Assembly (NCBI GenBank): GCA_000733355.1
Contig: JNVV01000058.1
Coordinates: 62,001 to 126,000, forward strand
Source of the DNA: Falciphora oryzae
Taxonomy: Eukaryota; Ascomycota; Sordariomycetes; Magnaporthales; Magnaporthaceae
Length of the DNA: 64,000 nt
Reading direction: 5' to 3'
The notes below the pieces were generated by a model. The model saw only the letters and a program-made list of their open reading frames with translations, did not search any database and had not been told where the DNA came from. Both the position numbers and the translations under genes were made by a program. Position 1 is the stretch's first letter. The number at the start of each line of letters is the position of its first letter. Below are positions 33,520 through 45,456 of this stretch, one piece after another.

Positions 33520-36500
33520 TTATTTAAAAAGCCTCGCGACCAGCTCGTGCCCTTTCTCCGCGGCCAAATGCAACGCCGTGCACCCGTTGCCGTCCTTCGC
33601 CTCCTTGTCNNNNNNNNNNNNNNNNNNNNNNNNNNNNNNNNNNNNNNNNNNNNNNNNNNNNNNNNNNNNNNNNNNNNNNNNNNNNNNNNNNNNNNNNNNN
33701 NNNNNNNNNNNNNNNNNNNNNNNNNNNNNNNNNNNNNNNNNNNNNNNNNNNNNNNNNNNNNNNNNNNNNNNNNNNNNNNNNNNNNNNNNNNNNNNNNNNN
33801 NNNNNNNNNNNNNNNNNNNNNNNNNNNNNNNNNNNNNNNNNNNNNNNNNNNNNNNNNNNNNNNNNNNNNNNNNNNNNNNNNNNNNNNNNNNNNNNNNNNN
33901 NNNNNNNNNNNNNNNNNNNNNNNNNNNNNNNNNNNNNNNNNNNNNNNNNNNNNNNNNNNNNNNNNNNNNNNNNNNNNNNNNNNNNNNNNNNNNNNNNNNN
34001 NNNNNNNNNNNNNNNNNNNNNNNNNNNNNNNNNNNNNNNNNNNNNNNNNNNNNNNNNNNNNNNNNNNNNNNNNNNNNNNNNNNNNNNNNNNNNNNNNNNN
34101 NNNNNNNNNNNNNNNNNNNNNNNNNNNNNNNNNNNNNNNNNNNNNNNNNNNNNNNNNNNNNNNNNNNNNNNNNNNNNNNNNNNNNNNNNNNNNNNNNNNN
34201 NNNNNNNNNNNNNNNNNNNNNNNNNNNNNNNNNNNNNNNNNNNNNNNNNNNNNNNNNNNNNNNNNNNNNNNNNNNNNNNNNNNNNNNNNNNNNNNNNNNN
34301 NNNNNNNNNNNNNNNNNNNNNNNNNNNNNNNNNNNNNNNNNNNNNNNNNNNNNNNNNNNNNNNNNNNNNNNNNNNNNNNNNNNNNNNNNNNNNNNNNNNN
34401 NNNNNNNNNNNNNNNNNNNNNNNNNNNNNNNNNNNNNNNNNNNNNNNNNNNNNNNNNNNNNNNNNNNNNNNNNNNNNNNNNNNNNNNNNNNNNNNNNCCT
34501 TGTCGGCGCCCAGCTCCGCCAGCACCCTCGCGACCGCTTCGTGCCCGTTTTCGGCGGCCTTCGACAGCGGCGTTTGGCCAGCCTTATCCTTCGTTTCGAT
34601 ATCGGCACCGTTCTCGATCAGCAGCCGTGTGAACGCTTCGCAACCCTTTTCGGCGGCCCACCGCAGCGGCGTCCGACCGTTTCCATCCTTCGAGTCGACG
34701 TCGGCCCCTTTTTCGAGCAGCAGCTTAACGACGGCCTCGTGCCCGCTCCCGGCAGCTATCGATAATGGCGTGCGACCGTTCCCGTCCTTCGCCTCGACGT
34801 CGGCCCCCTTCTCCAGTAGCACCTTGACGATCTCGTCGTGGCCTGCGGATGAGGCGGCTTGGAGGGCGTTACCGTACTCGCCGTCCTGCGCGTTGACGTC
34901 CGCCCCCTTCTCAAGGAGCATTTTGACAATCTCGCTATGGCCTGCGGATGAGGCGGCAGCCAGGTTGGCCATGCTAGCCAGGGTATCGGTACGGTCGGCC
35001 CCGACGTCGTGTGCAGATTGCGAGACAATGGGAAATGGAGGTGGAGTGCTTGCCTCGTCTTGTCGGAGGCGTTGCGAGAATGCTTTGACAACGGATTGCT
35101 CCAGCCAGTCGGGTTCATTGAGCCCAGCTTGTTGCTTCCGCTTCTTGACGTCAAGCCATTGTTCGTTGATTGCGGCAACCAGGCGCGCGTCTTCGAGGTC
35201 CCAACCGGGAATGCTTTGAGCTGGGTCGGGCACGTCGTGTGAAGGAACTTGGCTCGACGTCTTGCAATCGCACTCGAGCCGACGACACACAATGTCAATC
35301 GTGTTGTGTGCGTCGGAATCCGAGTCGGAGTCGCCACGGTCGCTGCTGATATCCCTGCAGTATCCACGCACATCTGAACCCGCGTCGCTGCCAATGCCGT
35401 CGTCGTTGGTCCCTTCTGCCCTGATTGGGGCCAGAACCAAGGCAACAGATATCAGATGCGCCTTGACGTGGGCGATCAAAGCTTCCTGGGCCTGGGAGGA
35501 TTGGCGATCGGGGAACCGCTTCTCAATGTCCTCCGGGAAACCACCGCAGAACGGACAAGACTGAAGACCGCCCTGTTTTCGAATCATGCTATGCTTGACG
35601 AGGGCGGATCTGTGGGCATCGGAAACTGCGTGATCATGGTGTTCCCGAAGATGGTCGTCGAGCTCTCCCGGACTGGAAAAGGAAACAGTGGCCTGTGGCC
35701 CACAGTGCCAGCATCGCCATGTTGGCGGTGAGTGTTTGTCCTTCAAATGAGCAAGCCAGCCACTGTACGTGTCCGCACATGCGAAGGGCGAGGAGCAGTC
35801 TTCAAGCACGCAGAAGAATGGCTCAAAGTCGCGGATCAAGTGGTTCCTGGCCAAGAATAATCAATATCCATGCCGGGCGCGCTCTGTACTCCATTTGCAA
35901 GGACTTACCTCCACTGACCCCTTTCAAGCCTCTTAGTGCCTTGCCTTTTTTCTACCGTGGCATCCTGGTGTGCTGTCAAGGCGTCGTGATAGCTGTGCCC
36001 TGCTTCTCGGATGGGGCAAACAAGTAAGCAGTATGGACATGTGAACGAGAGTCCTCCTGGATCTAGATTTGGCATCTTGGGAAATTCGCCGTGCGAGACC
36101 TGAATAGACGAGACAGACTCGGGCCGTTCCGCTTTGAACGGAGCAGCTGCGCGCAGTCCTTTTGGCTCGAGTTTTGTGACCTCAGTGCTGGACAGGATGA
36201 TGCTGGGCTGGACACGGGAGTGGGACAGATCCATGTCGGCCCGTTGCGGCTCCGACTGGCCGACGTATTCTGCGGCATGTTTCTCTGTGCTTTCTTGTTG
36301 TTGCTGCATCGGCAATAGAGCTGGGGCTGGCTGGTTCAGTGTGGAAATCTTCATCTGATGGCGCTCCAGATACAGGAAACGGATCCGGCGTGAGGCGATG
36401 GACTCGGCGATGCGATCTACAAGGAAGTCCGGAGCTAGAGGGAACAAATACCTTGCCCTCTGAAGCGCATACTTCCGGAAAACGTCGAAGACTTGGGAAT

Positions 36501-37144
36501 ACGTGTTATGAGCGCGAAAACGCCGGATGCGTTCGGATCGATGCTGCGCGCTCGCGAGACGAAGGGTAAGGGATAGTTGGCGTAGACTGTTGATGGTGCC
36601 GCGAGCGGATGTCAGGGCGGCAGAAGGACCGTGTCCAGTATGCACAGCCTCCTGTTCCTTGACTGCTTTTGAGATGTCGAGACGACCGGAGGATACAGAG
36701 GATCGGTCAGATGAATCATCAGACTCGCTGCTGCAGGAAGCGGCATGATCCCTTCGCCCGTGTCCGCTGTCGCCCTCGGCCAATGCGTGGACTGTGCGCT
36801 CAGCCTTGTCAGCGCCTCTTCCGGGCGGGACTCGGTTCATGTTGACGATTACCCAGATGGCGCTGCAGTGCGTCGAGGAGCTGCCTGACGAGACTGGCAA
36901 TCTCGGGGACGTTCTGCAGGCGAGAAGCCAGCGAGTGCTGGCCTTGACGAAATATACCCATGTTGGCGGCCAAAATGTTGAAAGCCGCCGTCATCTCTTC
37001 TGTCTCGTATGTGGCGGCATTATCGCTGGCGGAAAGCTCGTGCAGAAGCTTCCGACATTGCACTGCAGAGTCTCTTAGGTCTGCCAAGACAGCATCGGAC
37101 GGCAAAGGTGCAATCTTCGCATCCTCGTCGTCGACAACGCTCAT
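33520..37144 (-). CDS. C2H2 zinc-finger / ankyrin-repeat protein, interrupted by an assembly gap
   Basis: Minus-strand exons 37144-36853, 36791-35909 and 35846-33520; both junctions keep frame. The first exon is a helical module (MSVVDDEDAKIAPLPSD...). The second carries a Ser/Asp-rich linker and the first zinc-finger cysteines (FTCPYCLLVCP). The third continues with PFFCVLEDC, RCWHCG and SCPFCGG, then ankyrin repeats (ADVNAQDGEYGNALQAAS and following). Four to five units are readable before the run of N at 34497, and one final unit after it ends VARLFK and a stop. With the N count as given, the frames on the two sides do not agree, so the gap size is probably not exact. The gene diverges from the S8 protease at 37765 across 620 bp. 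Confidence 0.75.
33610..34497. other. Assembly gap (888 N) inside the ankyrin array
   Basis: Only N bases. It lies within tandem 99-bp repeats, the likely reason assembly failed. Repeat number in this gene is therefore unknown. Confidence 0.98.
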
Positions 37145-37764
37145 GAGGACGGACGGGCGGGGTATGCAGCTAGCGTTGACGTCCTGTGATGCAGTGAGAT
37201 GAATGAAGACGATGACAAACTCAAGATGTCGAAGAGCCGTGCGGACCGTGCCTGAAAGATGCCGTAGTGGATGGGGTATCTGAGAATGCGCAAACGGATG
37301 GCAGGAATCAACAAAGGTCTGATGAAGAAGTTATCGTTGGATTGGCAAGCATGCCGTCTCGGTCGTGCTTGCATGCTGCGGCTGTGCCAGCACTGCAGGG
37401 TGGTGAGCTCGTCAAAACCCCCGCTTGTGCACATCGTGAAGTACCTACACAAAATTCATGGAGGGAATCAAGAGCGCTACATGGCTGCTGTCCATTGGCC
37501 TCCGGCGTGAGAGCGGGGTAGGGTGCAGCGAGTCCACGTCGTCTGCAGATCCTTGGCTGGTCCAATGAATTGATCCCATTCGTCCTGCCGCTGCCGTCCA
37601 GCCATAGATGAACACGACGGACATGGGTCCTGCTGATGGGAGGCAGCAGGAGCAGGTGCTGCTGAACCGACGAGGCTCCGACCGTCTGCAACCAAGCTCA
37701 GTTCACATTCCACGATGTCGCTACGAACTGTCTGACTAATGACGCCGGCACTGGCATCAGAATC
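37145..37764. promoter_or_regulatory. Shared upstream region of the C2H2-ankyrin and S8 genes
   Basis: 620 bp between two divergent starts. No convincing gene lies inside. It must contain both promoters; I could not identify specific elements. Confidence 0.4.
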
Positions 37765-40700
37765 ATGTCGCTGTTTTCAAGTTTGTTTGGAAACTCTGCA
37801 CAGACCGCGCCCGCGCCCGACAGCGAAGAGCTTTCGTTGCTTCTCAAAGCGGTTCTGCCCACCTTTATCGCCGCGGTCCACAGAAGGCAGGATGCTCTCC
37901 TCGAACTCGACTCGCCCGAGGCGCCGCTGCGGTCAACCCAGCCGTCGGACAAACTACTCGGGGACTTTTACAATCGTCTATACGCCGGCCTGATCAATCT
38001 GCAAGCCGTCCTCGTGCGATGGAGCCCGGCAGACATGATCCAGAGTTCCTCGGCGGAGGAGGCCCGAATGAAACTGCTCCTCGAGGCCGTCCTGTCGTGC
38101 CTTGAGGAGCGTTTCTTGTCGCGCAAGGAAAAGAACGCCGGCCCCGCGTTCAAGCGCCTCGGCATCGAGCGGACGTGTGGCACGACCCTTTGGAAACTGC
38201 GAGCCCTCAAAAAGTCCAAGAGAATGCCCGCGAGGGACGAGGAGATGCCTGAATCCTACCTCCGCGACATCGACCTCGTCGTCCGCCTCGACAACAAAAA
38301 GGCTGCCAAGCGGGACGAGCTGCTGCGCGTTGTCGAGGCAGCGTTTGAGTTCTTCATCGAGATACCGCTCTTTGCCGGAGAGCCAACCTCGTCCTGCCCC
38401 CTGCAGTACCTCAACTACCCCATGAAATACGTCTCGAAACTGACAAAGACCCTTTTCGGCGTCGTTCAGTCGAGATGGTCCTGTCAGTGCGGTGGCAGCC
38501 CGTCGCACGTCAGTCGCAAGGCCCGCTTGAACCTCACACAACACCAGCGCTTCGATACGGCGCCTGTTCGAGGGGCGAACCCGTCGGATGATGTGCATTG
38601 GTATCGTGTCTTCTTCCCGACAACTGCTCGCGAAATCGAATGGCAAGACACCGATATCGCAGTGGACTCCCGGGAGTGAGTGTGTCAATATTTGATTCTG
38701 CGTCTCTGTGAGCTACCAATACTGACGCCTCTGGCCGCATAGACACCTAGACACGGAGCGCCAAAAGATCGATAATGATCTCTGTGGGGTCATAAGCAAC
38801 GTAAAGCCCAGGATACGTCCGTGCATGGCCGTGTGGGCGAAAGAGCTGTGGCGACTCCGACCTGGCATTGAGGAACGCCGTTCCGTGTTGACGCAGATCA
38901 AAGATACGGAATTTGTGTCCCTCACGGAGCTACTCCGTCAACAGTCATCTCATGGTGGTGGTCGTTTATCGGAAAGACCACTCGGACTTGCTCCCTGGAG
39001 GCCCAAAGATCGCCTGATCCTGTCATTCATCTTGGCGACAACTTTGCTGCACCTCTTTAAAATCAGCGTTTCGGGTCTTGAACCGGACCTCACCAGCGAC
39101 AGCATCTGCTTCCTTCGACCACCCAGGCGCGCGCCGCTGGATATTACCAGGCCATACCTCACAGTCAGCTGCGCTCACCGGTCTTCGGCACCCCGACAAC
39201 AGTCATCTTCGGGATGTGACCAACCCCACCGCTTTCCTAACATTCTAGCCCTTGGCATACTCTTACTCGAGATCGAGCGAGGTGCCGCAATCAAGCTGGA
39301 CGCATCCCAAGACCCATGCGCGGAAGCCATCACGGAACTCGATGGTTGGACCAAGTCATCAAGTCTATCCTCCGAGAAGCGGACAGTTCCAGAGGGCCTT
39401 CGTCATGCCATCGCAGCATGTATCCAGCCGAAGCAGTTCAAGACCCACAACCTCGACAAGAAGAACATTCAAGACAACGATGTCCGGAGATACATCTTTG
39501 ATCGGATACTTTACCCGCTTGAGGAGGCCCTCTTCACGGCATATGAGATCAGGCCACACATGCTCCCTGTGGATCCAGAGCAGCAGAACAAGGCGGTTGC
39601 CGAGCTGTCGGGCTCTTTTGATGGCGAAGAGGATGGCGAAGTGGACGAGTACCAGTGAGCGCTCCCCTCAATCTGTCCGCCGTGTCACAAGGTCTTCGCT
39701 AACACAAGTACCCCATAGCCGAGCCGCAGCAAAGGAATGGATGGAGAATCTGGATGGCGTGCATGACCTTGTGTACGCGTGTCAGGACCGATGTGAGGAG
39801 CTCGCTCAACGTGGTGGATCGGATCGGAGGGCAGAACGCGTCAAAATCGCAGTGCTGGACACCGGACTACAACTTCCCAGGCATCTTCACGCGTCCTATG
39901 AGGAAGCGGGGAGAATCCTCGTCGACGAGTCGAAAAGCTTTGTGGGCAAAATCGACAGCGTGGCCTCTCAGCACAATTGGGACTGGGACTGGGACTGCGA
40001 CGGCCATGGCTCTCGCGTGGGCGAGATTGTCCTCCGATGTGCACCGTGTGCCGACCTGCACGTCGCAAAGGTGTTCCAGACCAGACAGGACCTGACGAGT
40101 CCTGATTTGGCTGACCAAGTTCACAAACGAATCGCCGAGGTACGTCATCTTTTGCAGTCTTTTCTTCACGATCCGCAACGCATAGCAGAACGAGCGCTCA
40201 CCGATTATCCTAGGCCATTGATCTAGCGACAAATATCTGGAAGGTCGACATGATTGTCATGTGCTTTGGGTTCGACGAGCCTATACGGCCAATTCGCGAT
40301 GCGATTGACAGAGCCACCAAGACAAGCAAGCCGCCGTTGTTCTTCGCAGCGACTCGGAATAACGGAGCTCACCGGGACGTCGCCTGGCCGGCGGGCGACT
40401 TTTCGGTGATTGGTATCAGCTCTACGACTGCAGAGGGAGAAGCATCGCCTTTCAATTCGCGTGAAAGGGACGATGCATACCCTATCCTCTATGCATTCGG
40501 GCAGGGCGTCCCGGTCAACGTTGCTGCTCCCGATGATCCGAAGCGGTTTGGTTTCAAGCACTTCTCCGGAACTTCATACGCGACGCCTATAGCAGCGTCG
40601 CTTGCCGCAAACCTTTTGGGCTCGGTCAGGATGCTTCTCGAGGCGTCTTCGCCAGAAGACCGCGCACGCTTCGCGCACGTTCCTGGCGATCTACAGGAGA

Positions 40701-40858
40701 GGCGTGGCATGCTGCGGGTACTGCTGAATCACATGCAACGCAAGCACATCAGCGGGCAGGAGAGTCTCCTCCCGTGGGACTTCCTTTGCCTGGACATGAT
40801 GGAGGAGAATAAGCTTCTGAAAAAGGTAGACGAGGCCATAAATGGAAAGCTGTCTTGA
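37765..40858 (+). CDS. S8 subtilisin-like protease with DUF7580-like N-terminal region, locus B, intact
   Basis: Exons 37765-38675, 38743-39654, 39719-40139 and 40214-40858 (962 aa), all junctions in frame. The N-terminal ~280 residues form a separate helical domain (YLRDIDLVVRLDNKKAAK; a CxC-containing WSCQCGG). The DUF7580-like middle has ILALGILLLEIERG and RRYIFDRILYPLEEALF. The S8 domain has Asp in AVLDTG (39858), His in DGHGSRV (40004), an oxyanion Asn in ATRNNGA and Ser in SGTSYATP (40574). There is no signal peptide, so it should be cytosolic, as expected for a HET-Q2-type activator. The gene ends 47 bp from the end of the gasdermin-like gene on the opposite strand. The loop before the catalytic His has WDWDWDCDG from a 6-bp tandem repeat. 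Confidence 0.88.
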
Positions 40859-40905
40859 GGCTAGGCGAACTGGATTTTTTCCAGGACTGGATGCGGGCAT
40901 GTGTC

Positions 40906-41718
40906 TCAGTCTCGAAGACCATCATCCTCTTCGAACGTTTCCAGAGAGTCTTCGAATCCGAGCTTGTCCTCTTCTTCAATATCAAACTTGTCGTGAAGGC
41001 CGGTCTCGGTCCCCTTCCCGTCCTTGTCATAGACGGCGCCCTTCACGAAGGCCTTGTTTTCCGAGGTCGCGCCGCCTTTACGGCGGGGCTTCATTCTGGT
41101 CAGGCGGTACGCAAAGATGTAATCGGTCGAACCCCCAAACCAAGTCCCCTTCTTCTTGGTGCTCTCCGTATTCAGGTCGGGGCCAACTTCGAGAGGCACT
41201 CCGACACTGGTGGCGTCCGCTTTGAGCTCCACCTCGATTCCTCTCTCCGTGGTGCTCTGCGTCGTGACTTTCGCAACCCTGGCGATCTTGATGCCCGTGA
41301 TCATGTACACGGGCTTTCGCCACCTGTAGACCTCGAGATATGCCTGAACTCCCGGGTCAGACAGAGCTTGAGCATAATAATCGTCGTCGGGCCTGAAGTA
41401 GGTCGTCTGCAGGTCGTCGAAGCGATGGTTTTCCACGCTGGCCTTCAGCTGCCGGAGGCAGAGACCACCGCCTACCCACTGCAGGCACTTGGCCCAGAGG
41501 CCGACGGAGTTGGACCGGAGCTGCTCGAGGGTGGTGACCCAATCGACCTTTGAGCCCTCGTAAACTTTTGGGGGTGGGATTGGCACGTCGCTGCTCCCCG
41601 GGATCTTGCTCTCGGGGTCTTTGGGGTCCTTGATCAGACGGGCGAGGACGACCAAGTCGCTGTCGGCGGGGATGTCCCAGTTGGGGGCGGGAATGTAGGT
41701 CGGGACGAGGTTCGCCAT
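40906..41718 (-). CDS. Divergent gasdermin-like protein, locus B
   Basis: Single exon, 270 aa from MANLVPTYIPAPNWDIP. It belongs to a fungal family usually left unnamed. Its landmarks line up with the gasdermin genes at 51.6 and 57.6 kb: LVVLARLIKDP near the start; a segment F..L.T...P...Y...D..V leading to KPVYMITGIKIARV; and later DYIFAYRLTRM, where the others have WAVRFAKI. The C-terminus is acidic (FDIEEEDKLGFEDS, then FEEDDGLRD), a candidate removable tail. Convergent pairing with an intact S8 protease supports the same function. The gasdermin assignment is inference from pattern and context; a structure comparison would settle it. No breaks are seen. Confidence 0.6.
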   Translation of the reverse strand: MANLVPTYIPAPNWDIPADSDLVVLARLIKDPKDPESKIPGSSDVPIPPPKVYEGSKVDWVTTLEQLRSNSVGLWAKCLQWVGGGLCLRQLKASVENHRFDDLQTTYFRPDDDYYAQALSDPGVQAYLEVYRWRKPVYMITGIKIARVAKVTTQSTTERGIEVELKADATSVGVPLEVGPDLNTESTKKKGTWFGGSTDYIFAYRLTRMKPRRKGGATSENKAFVKGAVYDKDGKGTETGLHDKFDIEEEDKLGFEDSLETFEEDDGLRD

Positions 41719-42289
41719 CGTCTGGGTGGTGCTTGTAGGCAGTTGCTGGTTTGGGAGTGTACAGGACACGGTAGGGTGGTCAAGGACGAATCGTGGGCCG
41801 GCTTCGTGGTGTCTGTCGGGGTTCGACGCTTCGAAAGGGTGAAGAAGACAAAGTTCAACGAGGAAACCCCGCCCACCATACACCACAGTCTGCAGCCAAC
41901 CCCAGCCTAGCTAGACGTTGAGGCTAGGCTGCAGCAAGGTGGGAATTTATGAAGCAGATTGGTCCAATTACGGTCTTATCTCTTATCGACTTTGCTGTTT
42001 CAAAACTGATCGCGAAGGAAGGCAGCTTTCACCGATTGGATGGACGTCGGCCACGATGACCGCAGGAGGTACCCATGAACTTCTGGCCGTGCAAGCTGTG
42101 GCGTATGCAGACTTGGCGGGGGTCCTTGTCCCTGGTTCCCCTTGATGCGACCATCGTGATCTGGTTAAATACGCCGACGTCCCCAGTTGCCAAGCACAGA
42201 AACCAAATACATCATGTACCTTCTCACTGCACCGGTGCATCTTCATCGTTCCGACTGACATAAACGGCGGCGGAACGCGCGGGCCGCCA
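41719..42289. other. No gene seen
   Basis: Upstream region of the locus B gasdermin-like gene; only short, unconvincing frames. Confidence 0.5.
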
Positions 42290-42740
42290 CCATACCGACA
42301 ACTTTCATCGCAGGCACATACAGCCTGAATAACGTCGGCCCGCTCACGACGACCTTCACAACCCCCATTGTCATGCGCAACCGAAAAGGGCGTCACGGTC
42401 AGCGGCTTTGCCCATCCTTCCTTCGCCACGGCCATTTACTACGCAGCTCAGCGCAACGGGAGCCTGCCCGTCAAGGCGTGAGTCCCCAGCGGCGACAAGA
42501 CCCTCGAGATTTTCTCGTCGGTCGAGGCAAAGAGCATGCCCGTCAACACTGGCTTCAAGTACTACTCCCCGGGCCTCTACTGGCCCGACGCCTGGGCCAA
42601 CGTAGACACGACCATCCTGGCTGGCGCCCTTGCGTCCGGCTCTGACCACAAGAGCGTTAAAGTCTGGGACCCGGCCACGGGCGCGTGCATGCAGACGATC
42701 AAAGTTGAGTTCTCGTGGGGGTTAGTAGCAGGTTGCCCGT
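42290..42740 (+). pseudogene. Chimeric scrap: secreted-type protein fragment joined to one WD40 repeat
   Basis: Plus-strand pieces read NNVGPLTTTFTTP, VTVSGFAHPSFATAIYY, then after a stop (TGA 42479) PSGDKTLEIFSS and YYSPGLYWPDAW. This is the order of a common fungal secreted or membrane protein family in which the last motif is usually C-rich (CPxGW), here altered. It runs straight into LASGSDHKSVKVWDPATG, a single WD40 repeat. Two unrelated gene pieces have been joined. Confidence 0.5.
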
Positions 42741-42839
42741 GAAGGGTGCCTTCTCCAAGTGCCCAGCTTCCTATCCTCGGCCGCTGGTGCGGACCTGCCG
42801 TCGGGACACGAGGTGAGTATGTTAGTTGTCCGTGGTGCC

Positions 42840-44280
42840 CGTTGGTGAGTTAAATCGACTGCTGTTTGCCGTTGAGTCGTCCTGTTGCCATGGCGTATGC
42901 GATGGTTGCCAGCACTGCTGCCAAGTCGGGTGTCCAATCGTCTGGGTCCGTGGGCGCCTTCCCTCCCAGATGGAAGGACAGGTTTCCTATCCTTGACCCT
43001 ATCCGCTGCTGCATTTCGGCCCGTAACGAGGCCCATCTCTCGCACTTAAAAAGGAAATGCTCCACTGTCTCCAACTCTCGTCCACGGGCGCATTCCCCGA
43101 ATGGCACCGCCCCGAACAACCCACTCCTTCCGGGAAGCCGCCCGGCCGGCCGTGGCTACGCCTTAACGACCCCGTAAGCCTTATGCTCCATATGAAGACC
43201 TTCCCACAGAAGTGCCGCAGCCCCGGGCAAGACCGTGACGGTGCCGCCCCGTGCTCCACACGGGCTTGCGGTCGTGTCGTCCGAGTTTGCACCTTAAGCC
43301 AGCCGCAACGGCATCCGCGTCTCTAGGCCGACCGACATGCGCGTCCATCCTCTCAAGCCACCGTGTCGTCTCCGCAGGTCTCAAGTGCAGGGGCCACCAC
43401 GCCGGCGATACCACATCAACGCGAGACGGCCTAGGTACGAGCTAGGAGACGTACCGGATACGCGGGCGGTGCCGTGTTCCACGACGGCCCAGAAAAGACT
43501 GGGAGCATATCCAGCAGTCCGGCGATGCCACGTCTGCGCGACGGCCCAGGTACGAGCTGGGAACGCACCTCCCCCGCTGCCTTCTGGTCACAACCCGGCG
43601 CTACGGCCCACCGGCAACCCCGGGCGCGACCCCAGGACCAGCTTCCCGTTACCACGAATCGTCTCCGAAACGCGGCCGACCATGTCTTGCATAGCAGAGA
43701 CGCGTAGCAGCCGCCACACCGACACGGCTACCCGCACTCTGTCCACTAACCCAACCCATGTCCGCCATACGATGTTCGATCGCGGTGCGCTGTGCCCTCG
43801 GGACCGGTTCGGCCGCTTGTCTTGTGTACGACGCTTAACAGGTCTGCTGACACCGTCGTCGATCCGTCGGCCTTGACAACTTCCATTACGGTCGACAGAG
43901 CACGTAGGCTTGTTCCGGTCCCTCGCCAGGAGACGCGCCGATGCTCTCAGAATGCTCGACTCGTCCGCCTCCCGAGCCCAGAGCCGGATGGGTCGGAGGG
44001 TGTCCTGTCTCTTCATCGACGTCAGCCAATGTCAAGTCGGATGGTTTTCTTACGCCAGTATCCCCCGCGCAGCTTGTTAGCTTCGGAAACAGCTTGGTGG
44101 TGCGGTGGTCGTTGATCGCGTGGTCTGTTTGTGGGTTCGAGCGTGCCGGTGAAAACCCTTCACAGCGCCACACAACCGTGGGGATTGACTGCGCGCGACG
44201 TGCCGCACCACCTCGCCGTCCCTACTGATACCAGACACCACGAGAAGGTCTGCTGCTTCGTCCTACTGCTCTTTCAAGCA
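42840..44280 (-). mobile_element. Second LINE family remnant (Tad-like ORF2 C-terminus)
   Basis: 43119-42850 on the minus strand encodes LETVEHFLFKCERWASLRAEM and DWTPDLAAVLATIAYAMATG, ending in a stop, typical of the C-terminal region of Tad-type LINE ORF2. Upstream to about 44280 only broken frames with LINE-like composition are seen. It is not the same family as the copies at 10975 and 44312. Confidence 0.55.
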
Positions 44281-44311
44281 GCATCCAGTGTGCTCACCGG
44301 AGGCGTGAGTG

Positions 44312-45456
44312 AGTGAGTAAGTTTATTTAACGTCGGTAAAGTCGGGATCTACCAGCCCCTGCCTCCCAAGGGGCATACGACGTGCTAGCGCTACCTAAGC
44401 TTAACACTAGGTTACATGTTGCTATCGAGGCGGCTGACATAATCAAACCCGTAGGCACACGGAGTTCGGGCCGCATTCCGGCGCTCCTTGTTAGTGAGCG
44501 GGCAATCGGCAAAAGGGCGAATAAACGCCAGGGCGCTATTAAGCGCAGCGGGTGGTAGAAAAGCAGTCGGCCGGCAGGTGTGCCGGAGAAAAGCGAGGCC
44601 GGGCTAAGTGGGGGGGACCGCTATGGTCCGCCCCTAAGCCGGCCAAAGAAAGAAAAGTTTGGGGGATGGGGGCCTATTCCCAACCCGGTATGCTCCTTGT
44701 GCGTTTTGTCGCGTAAACGATAAGCTGCGCGGTTTGCCAGCGCGGTGCAGGGAGGACCGTACACGGCCTGGCAAACAGAGTCGCGCGAAGATCTTGCGCG
44801 TGCGATGCCACCTGTACATCAGTACAGGGACCGCGGCAACAAACAGAGGCGCGTGCGTGCTTAGGCAGGCCGAATGCGTGCTTGAGCAGGCCAATCTTGC
44901 GCCGTGCGTATCGTTGGGGTGCAGTCGACCGAGGAGGAGTCGCGAGGATGGCGGGGGACGGCGGCGGCCGGGCCGGCTATCGTCCGGGGTATCTAACTGC
45001 TTACCGGCCAGCGGTTTTCTTGTGCGTTCGGAATCGTTTCGGCTCGTACGGCGAGGCGAAGGCGATAAGGAAGTCAAAGGGCAGTCTGGTGGTGCGAGGG
45101 GGTTGGAGCACGAAAGGTCGAGGGAGGGCCGCCGAGGAGGGCGTACTGCTGCGCTACTTTATTGGCCAGGGGGGCCGTTGGCAACGGCATGTTGCCGTCG
45201 CCAGCGCCTTTGGCGGGCGTGGAGTTTGGTGTTGTGTCGCTTGTTTTGGCGGGTGTCAAGGAATTGTATGCAATTTGGCAGTGTGCATTGATAGCACCAT
45301 GCCAAAAATTGATGTTCGAGGAAGGATGCTTATTGAAACCCACATAGCGAGTCCGGCTCATTTTTGGTGGGCCCAACACCAGAAATGGCCGTGTTCCCTT
45401 GACACCCACTAACAGCGGGTCCCAAGGGGGAAAAAATTGGGGAAAGGTGTACGACG
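44312..45456 (-). mobile_element. Tad-like LINE, internally deleted copy 3
   Basis: The minus-strand 3' end (TTTATTTAACGTCGG on plus at 44325) and 3' region match 10975-11560. The 5' part (45456-45074 on minus) shares NMPLPTAPLAN and ALLGGPP motifs with copy 1. Most coding sequence is missing. Confidence 0.6.
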
